Assembly: GCA_019054805.1 (NCBI GenBank)
Contig: JAHQIY010000002.1
Span: 8,680,001-8,744,000 of the forward strand
Direction: 5' to 3'
Length of the DNA stretch: 64,000 bases
DNA from: Brachionus manjavacas
Lineage: Eukaryota > Rotifera > Eurotatoria > Ploima > Brachionidae
Shown here: piece after piece, positions 47,901-56,955 of the stretch
Layout of the letters: every line of letters starts with the position of its first letter
Numbering within the stretch: the first letter of the stretch is position 1
Notes under the pieces: model-generated
Database searches by the model: none
What the model saw: only the letters and a program-made list of their open reading frames with translations
Told to the model about the DNA's origin: nothing
Translations under genes and position numbers: made by a program

Positions 47901-50900
47901 AAGCCTTAACATACCAATCCTGTACCATGCAATATATGTGGAGAATTTAAGAAGAATGAAAGAGGTGTTAAATTTCACATTAAAAAAAAGTAGGACTTTT
48001 TTTAATTATATTTTTTAGACTTTCGTTTCGATGTATTAGTTATTTGATCATATATTTTTTGATCAAAAAAATTTGTATTGGTAAGTTAGATCTTTACAAA
48101 TTGATTGATTATAATGAAAAAGATGATTTCCTGCCTAAAGATTCACTGATTATAAGAACTCCTTTTAATCGTAATATTTCAAATTTAAAAAGAATATTAG
48201 TGAATTCATGTGATCATTGTAAAAATCAAGAACAAAATTTATTAAGAAGAATTAGATTAAGATATATTTCAAATCTTTCTTTTAACTTGAAGTCTATTTT
48301 GATTCATGGTTTAAAAATTTAAAGCCTTCAATATTTATTTTAATGATGAATGTAAAATTATGAACTGTAAAATTTGTGCTTTCACTGAAAGAATTAAATT
48401 TTTAAATATGAAAGGGTTTTATTTACCAATTTTGTCAAACTAATTGTGAAAGTATTTATTCTTTTAAATAAACACATTAATGATTATAACCATTAATGTC
48501 ATAGTATACTATGAAATATCGAAAGAAGAAATAGAAAGAATTTTTAAAGGGTTGAAAAATAATAAAGGGGCAGGCTTTAACGATGTTACAAATGAAATGT
48601 ATAAATATGGCATGAGTGACACGCTAGTAATGGTTATCAAACTAATAATAGAAAAGATATCAAAATTGGACAAGTACCAAAATTTTTTATAAAGGGAAAA
48701 TAGTACCTATAAACAAAGACGAAAGTAAATCAAGTAATGATCTCGAAAATATTAGACCCATTACAGTGTCAGATGTTATCTCAAACATTTTCGAAAAAAT
48801 AATGCTAAACGAAATTATGAAAACACATGATGATCCTGATAAACAGTTTGGTTTTAAAAGAAATAGTTCTTGTTCACATGCAATATTCACTGTAAAGGAA
48901 ACAACTAGCTTTTATAAAAAGAGAAATAGAAGGATATATGGATGTGCAATCGATGCTAGTAAAGCATTCGACAAAATCAATAGAGACATCTTATTTAAAA
49001 AACTTATGGACAAAGTGTATCCACAGATATGGAGAAGCCTGAAAAAATATTATCTTAATTCAATGGCACTGGTAGTAAAAAAAGATGAAACAAGCAGGCT
49101 CTTAAGAACAACGATTGGCGTAAAACAAGGGGGTCCACTGTCCCCTAAGCTATTCTCAATATATACGGAAGACCTAGGCATAGAACTTGAGAAAAAAAAT
49201 ATTGGGACATTTCTTCTAACAGAGACCCTAAACGAATTACAACAAGCAATTAATATATGTGAGAAATATGGAATGCAACAGGAAATAAAATTTAATCCAG
49301 AAAAAACTCATATCATTATATTTGGAAAGAAACCAAAAGTAACTGATAAAAATATAAAACCGAAGATGTACAACCATGAAATTAAATGTGTCAATAAAAT
49401 TAAATATCTTGATGTAATTCTTAATGACAAAAACAGTAACAAAGACCAAATTGATACAAGAATAAAATCAGCCTTTAAATCATTTTATACATTAAAGAGC
49501 CTACAAATTGATAATATGTATCTAGCAACGAAAATTAAAATACACTTGTATAAGATGTTTATTAGACCAACACTTATCTATGGGTTTGAAAACTTCGTCC
49601 TTAGTAAAAATCAAACAAAGAAATTACAAACAACTGAGGCTACAATGATTAAGAAGAAATATTTAATGTTTGAAATGTAAAGATTTTTATTTTATTGTTC
49701 AAACTAAATATATTATATTTATTATTTTTTCAATTTTTCTTTGAATATTCTAAAGATTAATTAATTAATTTATTGAATTCTATTTTAATTTTAATTATTC
49801 AAATTTTAGCCTGGAGAAGAGACGCAGGTCTACCAAACCGGTCGTGATTTTATTTTAAACAATAAATAAATCATCGTTAATAAGAATTTTTTTTTTTTGA
49901 TCTTTTTAATTTTTTTTTTCTAAAGACGCAATAATTAAACTTTCATGACATGGATTTATTTTGTTCAAAACAATCCAAAGGATGTAACAATTTTTTTAAA
50001 ATCAAAAAAATTTAAAAGTCTCTAATAATAAAATTGAAAAAAAGTTAAAAAAATTTCATTATAAGGTTTTACCTTTTTTTTTGTTGAAAAATTAGGAGTT
50101 GGACTCAAGGGCAGTTTCGAGCGGTTTAATCCCTCTTTTCAGCTCTCTTATTAGGAAATTTTTGAATAAAAAAGTGACGATGTTTTTGGATTAAAAATTT
50201 AGAAAATTTTAAAAACACTATATTTAAATATTAAAGTTAGTATTTGTAAGTATATGTATGAGATTTTACTTTTTTCGCACATCTGAATTTTTAATATTAA
50301 GAAATCTTAAAGACTTTTTACAAAGCTTTTAAGTCAAGCGCAAGCGAAGATGCCAAAAAAAAAGCTTTACTTGGTCGCCTCAGGACAGGCATTATACCGA
50401 AAATCCAAAAAAAAAAAAAATTTTAAGCATAGTTTTTGCTATCTTATAAAATCAAGTAAAATCATTTGACATATCTATCTTTCAAAAGTAAATTCGATTT
50501 TTTTCAAAATTTTTCTCAATTTTTCTCCTTTTTTTTTTATTTTTTTTCTCAAAAAGTCTCAAAATCAAAAATAAAATTTAACTTTTAAAATGATATAAAA
50601 TTTAAAATGACTTACTGATTTTTTAGCTGCTATACAATATTCCAAAGGCATGCCTCTGAGCTTTTGCTTGATCACACATCCACCAATGTTCGTATTGTAA
50701 TTGGTGTAGTTGTCGAACGACTGACTACTCACATCGGACAATTCAAATTTATCACTTGATGAGCCAGCTTGCCAAGTGAACATCAACGACAGCTCGATGT
50801 CCTCGGCGTTCCTGTTGTCCACAGTCCAATTGAACAAAGTAACTGGAAGTGATGAGTCCTTGTAGTTGTGTGGTATTACAGGACTAATTTGGTGACATGT

Positions 50901-51468
50901 CAAGCGGACATGCTGACCGGGCAAATTGTACACAGTCCACGATTCTGGATACAAAGCGTAATAGGTTGCGTTGTCGCCACAAAAAGCCATGTTCCAGCTC
51001 TTAAACCCGTTCTGCTTTATTCTCTTGGTGCACAAGGCTTGCTGGTAAACGGTGTGCTTTTTTCCTCAACCAAACAGTGAACATGTTGGCCTCGCATGTC
51101 TCGTGTTCATAGATGCCCGGCACCAACTGGTACCGGGTAAATTCTCCTGTGAACGATCGGCCAATAGTGCCCGTGCCAATTCCACCCATTGGCACTCCAT
51201 ATATTTGCTTTGCCTTAACTGGAGAAAAAAAGTCTATGAAAGGTATTTTGTTGTGACTGGTTACGCTTTTCTCGTATTTTTTGCTTCTGTACGCCAGAGC
51301 CAAAAGTTTTAGTATTTGTCTAAATCTCGGTTTTGAGAATGCATTTATTTTTACCGGAAATTTTTTTGACAATTTCAATTCAAGACAAAATTCTTTGTAC
51401 TCTTGCTCGAATATTTTTAGGCTGTCACCATCTAGCTCGTCGTTTACAATCATTTCAGCTTTTAACAT
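35979..51468 (-). CDS. Non-lysosomal glucosylceramidase (GBA2-like, GH116), copy B, frameshifted
   Basis: Five exons on the minus strand: 51468-50616, 46340-46232, 46178-45887, 45818-44960 and 36350-35979. Borders are GT/AG and phases agree except inside exon 1. Exon 1 has 853 nt, one more than a multiple of three, because the A-run after FTVWLRKK (near 51060) is 6 long, whereas copy A has 8 and stays in frame. The conserved blocks are present: IYGVPMGGIGTGTIGRSFTG, FNCQFYTDDENLG, CALFNELYFLSDGGTLW, FAYLEGHEYRMYNTYDV (nucleophile Glu), LPDQTYDAW (acid/base Asp) and LGLAFQTPEALNKKNEYRS. The N-terminus starts MLKAEMIVNDELDGDSLKIF. Compared with copy A, two introns are absent (after VYKR and after IFE) and one is new (after LKNE). 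The frameshift may be real pseudogenisation or a homopolymer assembly error. Intron 1 (4.3 kb) and intron 4 (8.6 kb) are loaded with retroelements and foldbacks. Confidence 0.85.
36360..37660. other. Intron 4 of copy B, AT-rich, nothing recognised
   Basis: No coding exon, repeat family member or RNA gene could be supported in this stretch. Confidence 0.45.
37669..39470. mobile_element. Large foldback element with ~300-bp arms and TTTACGTAAA words
   Basis: The left arm (37669-37960) and right arm (about 39175-39470) are nearly perfect inverted repeats, beginning GTAAAGTGGTGTTCCGGATT and containing many TTTACGTAAA palindromes. They are flanked by AATATT on both sides (37663-37668 and 39471-39476), a possible 6-bp target duplication. 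The ~1.2-kb centre holds other repeats (part of element X at 38033-38200 and a LINE-A 3' end on the minus strand at 38267-38400). No transposase gene was seen. The frames around 38687-38930 are not convincing. Confidence 0.7.
38033..39010 (-). repeat. Composite of element X and LINE-A 3' end, nested
   Basis: 38033-38200 matches 41578-41706 (same strand) and 42715-42866 (opposite strand). 38267-38310 has the LINE-A end signature on the minus strand (CTGAAGGAGC-ATTT-GCTCGGTA plus an A/T tail). 38390-38410 and 38920-39010 are reverse complements of 42175-42200 and 42010-42115. The segment is therefore an older copy of the repeat complex at 41.6-42.9 kb, sitting in the centre of the 37669-39470 foldback. 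Confidence 0.5.
40270..40980 (+). pseudogene. LINE C-terminal fragment with 3' UTR
   Basis: The frame 40290-40658 has the typical end of a CR1/Jockey-type polyprotein: LRRKRNDLIQFFKSLNELER, then a basic stretch and FFTNRVSTIWKKLPDSTENA followed by NIFKARLDFWL. No RT domain precedes it, so it is 5'-truncated. The GC-richer sequence to about 40980 is probably its 3' UTR. It lies in intron 4 of GBA2-like copy B, antisense to that gene. Confidence 0.75.
41573..42875. repeat. Element X: ~1.3-kb foldback repeat
   Basis: Arms of about 130-150 bp (41578-41706 and 42715-42866) are inverted copies. They share TTTTTTGTGTTYGAATTAMA, ATTGAAATAACATTGAAAAA and GTTAATATTGCAA. The interior shares blocks with 38390-39010 and includes a LINE-A-like 3' UTR segment (42175-42270). 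A separate palindromic insertion lies at 42310-42627. No coding capacity was seen. Confidence 0.55.
42310..42627. repeat. GTAC-rich palindromic element with GC-rich core hairpin
   Basis: The ends CCTTTTTGTACTTTCTGTAC and (reverse complement of the right end) CCTTTCTGTACTTTTTGTAC are inverted repeats of ~85 bp, both including GGCCCTGTTCCTTTTTGTAC. Near the middle is a GC-rich segment (42424-42460) with the stem-loop GGGTCCG-GGG-CGGAGCCC, exceptional in this AT-rich context. Probably a MITE; class not determined. Confidence 0.55.
42980..44422 (+). mobile_element. MULE-like element lacking the DDE core
   Basis: The ends AATTGATACTAGATAAAATG (left) and the reverse complement of the right end, AATTGAACTAGCTAAAATGA, are inverted repeats continuing into TGATGAAT...ACTAGATAA. 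Subterminal ACTAGATAAAA words recur many times (42985-43175; 44280-44400). The coding part (43283-44225) joins a FLYWCH-like N-terminus almost directly to a SWIM zinc finger. No clean 8-11 bp target duplication was found. Confidence 0.7.
43283..44225 (+). pseudogene. MULE-type transposase with FLYWCH and SWIM fingers only
   Basis: The frame from 43283 begins with an acidic/Ser-rich leader, then a FLYWCH/WRKY-like finger (SVKWTRCDTRRTNEGEKRFY, NCLKECPKRLYL). After a frameshift near 43660 it continues with a SWIM zinc finger, RCSCPYWPKHYICKHVIALA (CxC...CxH), IPIGQKRQAGRPKN, and a C-terminal tail with an AT-hook, RGRGRPKK, ending RRRIN at 44225. The ~200+ residue MULE catalytic domain normally between the two fingers is missing. 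It is either an internal-deletion derivative or a decayed copy. Confidence 0.7.
44940..45419 (-). repeat. Near-identical patch shared with 29229-29710
   Basis: This is the copy B counterpart, within exon 4 and its donor-side intron bases. See the copy A patch for the comparison. At 45420 identity collapses from about 99% to clearly divergent paralogous sequence. Confidence 0.8.
46345..47830. other. Intron 1 of copy B, distal part
   Basis: AT-rich, no exon recognised. Around 46745-46790 a GC-richer stretch reads CAGTAGCACAGCCAGGATTT, then CTGGCGCATGGGGGGATT. This resembles the end of some hAT-type or other DNA elements, but no partner end was found. Confidence 0.4.
47836..48330 (+). other. 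Two unassigned frames upstream of a LINE
   Basis: The frames 47836-48018 and 48044-48322 have ordinary, non-repetitive composition (PISNETEMIVKKALSLNIPI; FNRNISNLKRILVNSCDHCK). They could be degraded 5' parts of the retroelement that follows, or of another element. No motif identified. Confidence 0.2.
48480..49880 (+). pseudogene. LINE reverse transcriptase lacking the catalytic YADD box
   Basis: The first frame (48480-48692) has EEIERIFKGLKNNKGAGFND and VTNEMYKYG. After a frameshift near 48680 the frame continues NIRPITVSDVISNIFEKIML, KQFGFKRNSSCSHAIFTVKE, CAIDASKAFDKINRDILFKK and TTIGVKQGGPLSPKLFSIYT. After EKKNIGT the sequence goes straight to FLLTETLNELQQAI. The segment that should hold the second catalytic motif (YADD) is missing in frame. 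The thumb and C-terminus follow (EIKFNPEKTHIIIFG; IHLYKMFIRPTLIYGFENF) to the stop at 49680. A GC-richer block (49810-49850) and an AATAAATAAAT tail near 49860 look like the 3' end. Confidence 0.8.
50186..51207 (-). repeat. Near-identical ~1.03-kb patch shared with 34480-35510
   Basis: Copy B counterpart, comprising about 430 bp of intron 1 and ~590 bp of exon 1. The frameshifting A-run (6 instead of 8) near 51060 lies inside it. Confidence 0.85.
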
Positions 51469-51924
51469 TTTTCGACTAAATTAATTATTAAATTATTTTT
51501 TATTTTGATTTATAATAAAAATTTTTAAATTTTTTTTTATTTTTTTTTTGGTAAAATGTGTAATTTCTCTAAATTGGATGGTTCGATTTTTCGCATAAAA
51601 TTAGAATTCATAATTTTGTCTTAATTACTGTTGATCTAATTTACATGAATTATTAGAGCTTTAGGAGACAAATTGCTTCAAATCATTTTAGGATAGGACT
51701 AAAAGTAATCAGTTCAAAACTAATTGTTTTTTTTAAACAATTGAAAGTAAAATTCTATCATTTAATAAAAAAAATCATCGTAACAAAATTTGAATGATGA
51801 ATTATCCAAAATTGTATTTTTTCATTTTGGGTAAATACTACTTTTCCCAATTTTCATCAATAATTAAGCTAGATTTATATTAATTATTTGGAAGTTTATT
51901 CGAGTATTTTTTTACTGTCAAAAT

Positions 51925-52785
51925 TATTTAAAAAGAAATTGAAAATGAGTGCTTAAAATTATTATTGAGTTTAAAAAATTAATAATGTAAAATCTAATAG
52001 AATCTAATGCTTTTTTTGCTAATGTTGGTCTGTCTCTCTTTCTTTTTTGACCGATGGAAACTGATTTAGCTATTAATGGAGGATTGACTTCTTTTAATCT
52101 AAAAGTCACACAAATTACGTGCTTGCTTTTACAGTATGTTGCAAAAGTTAAGAAATTGGTTATTTTATTTATCTTAAATTGTTTATTTGTTGTATTTTAC
52201 GAAAAATTGAGTGCAAAAGAAAAAAAATAAAAGCACTAATTTGTAGAATTTTTTTTCCTCTACAATTTGATATATGACACTCAAAATGGTCATACATGGA
52301 TGCCAAAATGGTAAACACAAAGGTAACCTCTATCGAGCATTTAAAAGAGGTTTTACACAAAGAGTGGTTAAAGATTCCGACTGAGTACGTACAAAAGTTG
52401 ATTGAATCTATGCCAAAAAGAGTTTTGGCTTGTTATAAGGCCAAAGGCGGTAATTTTAAATATTAAATTGTAAAAATTTCTAAACTTTTGAACCGTTTTT
52501 TTTTTTTTAATTTATTGTATCCATTTTTTCTTTTGTATTTTTTTTTGGGATTTTTTTTTCACTTAATTTTTTTTTTGATATTATGATCTTGGATTGATGA
52601 TAAATAAAAATTTGAAAAAAACACCGCTTTTTATTATTTTCCCGCCTATTATATACGCAAAAACAATTCTTTTGTTAACGAAAAAAAAAAATTCCTAAAC
52701 TTTTGCAACATACTGTATACTCTTTTAGAAAACAATGAAAATTGCATTTAGCCTTTTTCCAATCTTGACAATTCTTTCTCAACTT
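51925..52785 (-). mobile_element. MULE remnant (SWIM finger and C-terminus), split by a Tc1-like element
   Basis: On the minus strand 52785-52717 reads NCQDWKKAKCNFHCFLKEY. Across the inserted Tc1 element (52132-52715) the frame resumes with KSKHVICVTFRLKEVNPPL and IAKSVSIGQKRKRDRPTLAK. This is the MULE SWIM finger (CxC...CxH, partly mutated) and its usual GQKRKRGRP-type tail. The frame is restored exactly if the Tc1 element and one TA are removed. Only about 95 residues remain. Confidence 0.7.
52132..52715 (+). mobile_element. Tc1-like element, internally deleted, TA-flanked
   Basis: Inverted repeats CAGTATGTTGCAAAAGTT at both ends are flanked by TA (52130-52131 and 52716-52717). Inside, a plus-strand frame ending at 52466 carries the transposase C-terminus: TSIEHLKEVLHKEWLKIPTE, YVQKLIESMPKRVLACYKAK, GG. 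The catalytic and DNA-binding parts are gone, so it is a non-autonomous 584-bp derivative. It is a different Tc1-like family from 15648-16533 (different TIR). Confidence 0.85.
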
Positions 52786-53240
52786 AATAATAATAATAAT
52801 AATAATATAAGGTTACAGAATAAAGATGACTATTAATCATCCTTAAACGGAGCACAAGGATTAGTTGCGCTATGGTAACCTGTACAATCTTTTTTTAACA
52901 AAAAATAGTTGTCTAGTTTATTTTTAAATCCATTTAACGTTGTTTGTTCAATCACTTCTCTTGGTAATTTGTTCCAGACATTTGCAACTCGGTTTGTAAA
53001 AAAGTTTAATCTTGAATTATTATTTCTGACAAGTTGTTTTTCAAAACCATAACCATGACTCCTTGTTTCATAATGTTCCGACAATTGATTCAACGGGTAA
53101 TGCCACTCAACCTCATCAAGGTTTTTTACTATTTTAAACTGTTCAATTAAATCACCTCTTAATCTTCTTTCTTCAAGCGTTGTAAGTTTCAATTGTCTAA
53201 GACGTTCCTCATAGCTCAAGTTTTTTAACTCTCCGATTAG
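52783..53240 (-). pseudogene. LINE C-terminal fragment, (ATT)n-tailed
   Basis: Frame 53219-52833 reads MSYEERLRQLKLTTLEERRL, RGDLIEQFKIVKNLDEVEWH, and SRLNFFTNRVANVWNKLPRE, the standard tail of CR1/Jockey-type RT proteins. It ends with a proper stop and, 24-45 nt later, an (ATT)n microsatellite (52783-52807), which acts as the element's 3' tail. The RT domain is absent (5' truncation). Confidence 0.8.
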
Positions 53241-53317
53241 ACTTAGTTCCTTTATAAATGATCAAAGTCAATTTTCCAAAGGTATCGCTCAGCTTCAGAC
53301 ATCTTATTTAAAATAAA

Positions 53318-53870
53318 TTAAAACAAGCTAAAATAAAATGCAAAGAAAGTTAAACAGACAAATTTTGAAAAAGGGTGTAACATATGGCACATGTTTACAT
53401 AGTTAAAGCTGCAGGAAAAAAGCAGAAATATTATGGTTTCAATTAAACAGTTGAGTTGGGTATTCAATGATTCGAAACCTGCTTTTCGAAATTCCTCCAT
53501 CAGTCTGGCAATCAATGGAATAGAATGACTCAGTCCTGTCTCAACATATCTCTCACGCAACCCAAAAAGCCGATTCGAGTAATTTAAGGTTATTAAAAGT
53601 CTCATGATGCACGATGTTGGATGGAGTATCATTTTTTAACTAAAGGATAGATCTAACTGCTGCATTCTGAATTGATTGTAGTTTTTTGATATTATTTCTG
53701 AAAAAATAAATTCAAGCAAGGAAAAGAATAGTCTATAATTGATCCGACTCAAGATTTATATAAATTTCCTAGTGTGCAGTGTTCTTTAATATTAAAATTT
53801 AACTAAGAATCAAATTAAATAGCAAAAAACTTGATTTCTTTTTGGCTCACTATTCTATTTTCATAATTTT
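53318..53870 (-). pseudogene. Second LINE-A copy, 3' part
   Basis: The segment is closely similar to 5660-6230: both read SNRLFGL/FEL, then VGTGLSQSIPLVERL-like sequence (here VETGLSHSIPLIARLMEEF), and upstream the IQNS/IQIQQ and FLGIKF-like blocks. Deletions and frameshifts are more extensive here. Immediately upstream (53860-53935) are TTTACGTAAA-type words, probably a separate insertion. Confidence 0.7.
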
Positions 53871-53879
53871 ACGTAAATA

Positions 53880-55270
53880 TACGTCAATTATCGTTAATTT
53901 ACGTAAAATCATCATGGCGTAGGAGTGGCATAGTGATTTAATAATTAGTGAATAATTCATTACGTAAAATATATTTGCATTTTTATTATTAAAAAATTAT
54001 CTATTAAAAGTCATACCGTATAGTACATATATTATGGTAAATAAGCCTAACCGGGTGACTTTTTTTTTTTTTGCATATTTCGCATTCATTTTATTCAAAA
54101 ACTCCAAAAATGCTCACCGAATTAGACCAGTTTTTTCTAGTCACCCCTTTGCCTCCTCCGGTAAATTGGGTGAGGCCTTAATGGGTGAATTAGGTTAACC
54201 CAGTTAGTCCTGATTTTGTAAATATTTAGCCCGAGAACTAACCTTCTTTTCAAGATATTCACCGAATTCACCCAATTAGCCCAATAAGAATTAAAAAAGG
54301 ATTTTAAATGTTATTTTTAAAAATATAAATATTTAAAAAAAATTCTTTATTATTATTCTTTTAAATACACGCTACAACATAACTATTTAGAAAAAAATTT
54401 AAACGAATTATTAACAAATTCAAAATAAATTTTATGTTTGATTTTTTTAGTTAAAAAGATCTGTCTCGGAATGTTGTATAAATTTGAAGCTTGAGTAGTG
54501 TTCAATTTTTTTTCAAAAACATCTTTTTTTGCGTTATCAAGATCTTCCATCGAATACTTTTTTTTTAACTTCTTTTTTTTTTCTGATTAATTTTATGATA
54601 TTGACGATTTTTGATAATACAGAATGAATATTTTTATCAAATAAAATCTAATTATTTTTGTAAAAAAAGGAGAAACAAAATTTTAAATTTTTCATACATA
54701 TATTTGGATTCCTCTCTTCAAGATCCACAAAAGTATGTGGGTTGTTTAAAAAAAATAAAACGACTGATATATTTCGGTTTTTCAAATTACGTCACCGAAT
54801 TTACATTAAATACATCTGTTGTGTTACCATATTTAAAATTTTTGTTTTTTCTTTTTTATTTCATTAAATAGCTTGTATTTTAATTGTATCGAACTTTTCT
54901 TTTTCAAATAAAATCTAAAAAAAAAACATTATTTTTTTTATTAGGTTAAATTAATCCATTTTGGAATAGAAAAAATTATTTAAAGTTATAAAAAAATTAG
55001 TATTTTTTGTCGGGTCAATATTGACTAATTTTGGCCGAGAGCGTTATTTTTCCCTGTTTTGAACGGATAAGAGTTAAAATTCAAAAGAAAATTTTAATCA
55101 ATTCAAAAATAAAACCAATTCTTTTAAAAAAATTTTTTAAATTTTATTGAAATATGTTAAACAGAAAAAAACAATTTTTTAAATAGTAAACTAACAATAT
55201 CAAAAAAACCATGTAATTTTTGTCACAAAACAAGCTTATATTCGAAAACCGACATGGTTTTGTAAATAAA
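53880..55270. other. Repeat-rich, gene-free stretch
   Basis: Around 54030-54290 a GC-richer segment has recurring CACCGAATT / GGGTGAATT / AACCCAGTTAG words with partly inverted arrangement, probably an unclassified mobile element. The frame 54611-54871 is not convincing. Nothing else could be supported. Confidence 0.4.
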
Positions 55271-55440
55271 AAGCATGCGTAACTAATCTACTATACACAA
55301 TGGAATACGCAACAAATGCATTAGCCTCTAATCTCTCGATGGACATTCTGTTCCTAGATTTCGCCAAAGCTTTCGACACCACAAGCTCGAACAAAATGGC
55401 AACAAATCGGTTCTTCTTAGCTGGATACGGTCATTCTTAG

Positions 55441-56955
55441 CACTCAAATACCGGAAATTTTTTAAACGTTAAGTACTGAAGGGTTACAAATAACCCCTTT
55501 AATATAATATGCTTTTTAGGATGCATAAATTACCATAATTACTCAAAATAGGTAAGAAAATATACTGAATGTAAAAATAAATGCTTTTTTTATTAATTTG
55601 GTTTTGATTTAAATCAAAAATTGACTATTTTTAAGAAAAAATTGTTAAAAAAAATATTTGATATAAATACAGGAAAAAAATATTTGCTAAAATTTTTTTT
55701 TAAATTCGTATTACTGGTTCTTAACTATTTTTACAGAACGATTTAAAAACCACCTCCCCTTCATAAGGACCAAATGTAACTTACATTTGATCCTTGAGAA
55801 AATGTAAAAAATTCAATTTTTTACATTTATCACAGGGAAACTTTTTTCCGTAATTGAAAAAAATCGACTTTGACCACATAGCTTTGAGAGGAACATTTTG
55901 GCATAAAACACCTCTTGCATAATAAACACCGATAAAGCTGATGTATCTCCTTTTGTAAATGAAAGTTTAGGATATACAGCTTTCGGGTTACCATTGTTAC
56001 AATTCAATAAAAATTTATCATGGAAAAGTCAAAAAGCTGGCTGCTTGGTCTCATTTATTTATGCTAAGCATAGCTTGTTAACTTAACTTTCTCATTTATC
56101 AGAAATTTATCTTTTCTCTGAGACTTGTCCCTACGCCGTTATTCATTATGATCCATATGGTCGCTTTTTCGAAGTTTTTTCATTATTAGTTTCTTCTTAT
56201 TCAGGTTATTTATTATCTGAGTCTTTATCTGAGTCATTTTCAGTATAAAGTTGATTTGATGTTTCCATTTCTAATTCGAAATCAGACTTGTTTTTCCATT
56301 TCTAATTCGAAGTCACAAGTCTTAAGTCAAGTCAAATAATTTTCTGATTTTTAAACTAAAAAATAAATATGATTTTTTATTTTAATCCAAAAAAAGTTTA
56401 GTTTCAAAATCAGAAAATTAGTTGACTCGACTAAACTTCACTAAAAAAATGAAAAAAATTTTTAAGACTTTGACTTAAATTTTTCTGACTTAGACTTAAA
56501 ACTGTGACTTAAAAACAAGTCTGTTCAAAATTATAATCAAAGTCATCATTTTCCTGATAATCATTATAATTATCATCAGAAACTTCAGGTTGGGTATCAT
56601 CCGCATTACTAAGAAGTTCAAGAGCTTTTCATCTAAACATGGTTCAAAAAATTACTATTTATTCTAGGAATCAAGTAGAGTTGGGAATCAAAATCATAAT
56701 TAGCCATATCTTTGATTTATTTTACAAAAAAAGGACAATATTTTTGGAGGGTTCAAAAAACCCCTTCCGGGTTTTACGTATACTTTTTTTTTCAGCATGA
56801 AAATAAAATTATTTTGTAATCAGAATTAATTATTTATAATATTTTTTGAATTTAGTTTTGATGGAAAAAAAAATTTCATAAAAGATTAAATTTTTGGAAC
56901 AACAAGCAAAAGAAATAGCAAAAAGGGTAGAAAAAACCCTTCCGGTTTTTGAGTG
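55441..56955 (-). mobile_element. piggyBac-like element, decayed, in LINE-C
   Basis: Ends CACTCAAATACCGGAA and (reverse complement) CACTCAAAAACCGGAA form 16-bp TIRs flanked by TTAG and CTAG (55437-55440, 56956-56959), a slightly diverged 4-bp duplication. The minus strand has an acidic stretch near 56600-56530 (DDNYNDYQENDDFDYNFE) and, near 55960-55770, a frame reading YYARGVLCQNVPLKAMWSKS. That resembles the region of piggyBac transposases preceding the catalytic core. The rest is missing or degraded. The piggyBac assignment is inference. Confidence 0.5.
56283..56523. mobile_element. AAGTC-rich hAT-like MITE with 8-bp TSD
   Basis: The ends CAGACTTGTTTTT and AAAAACAAGTCTG are perfect inverted repeats. 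They are flanked by TTCGAAAT (56275-56282) and TTCAAAAT (56524-56531), an 8-bp duplication with one mismatch. The interior has repeated AAGTC/GACTT words. It is nested in the piggyBac-like element, which is nested in LINE-C. Confidence 0.75.
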
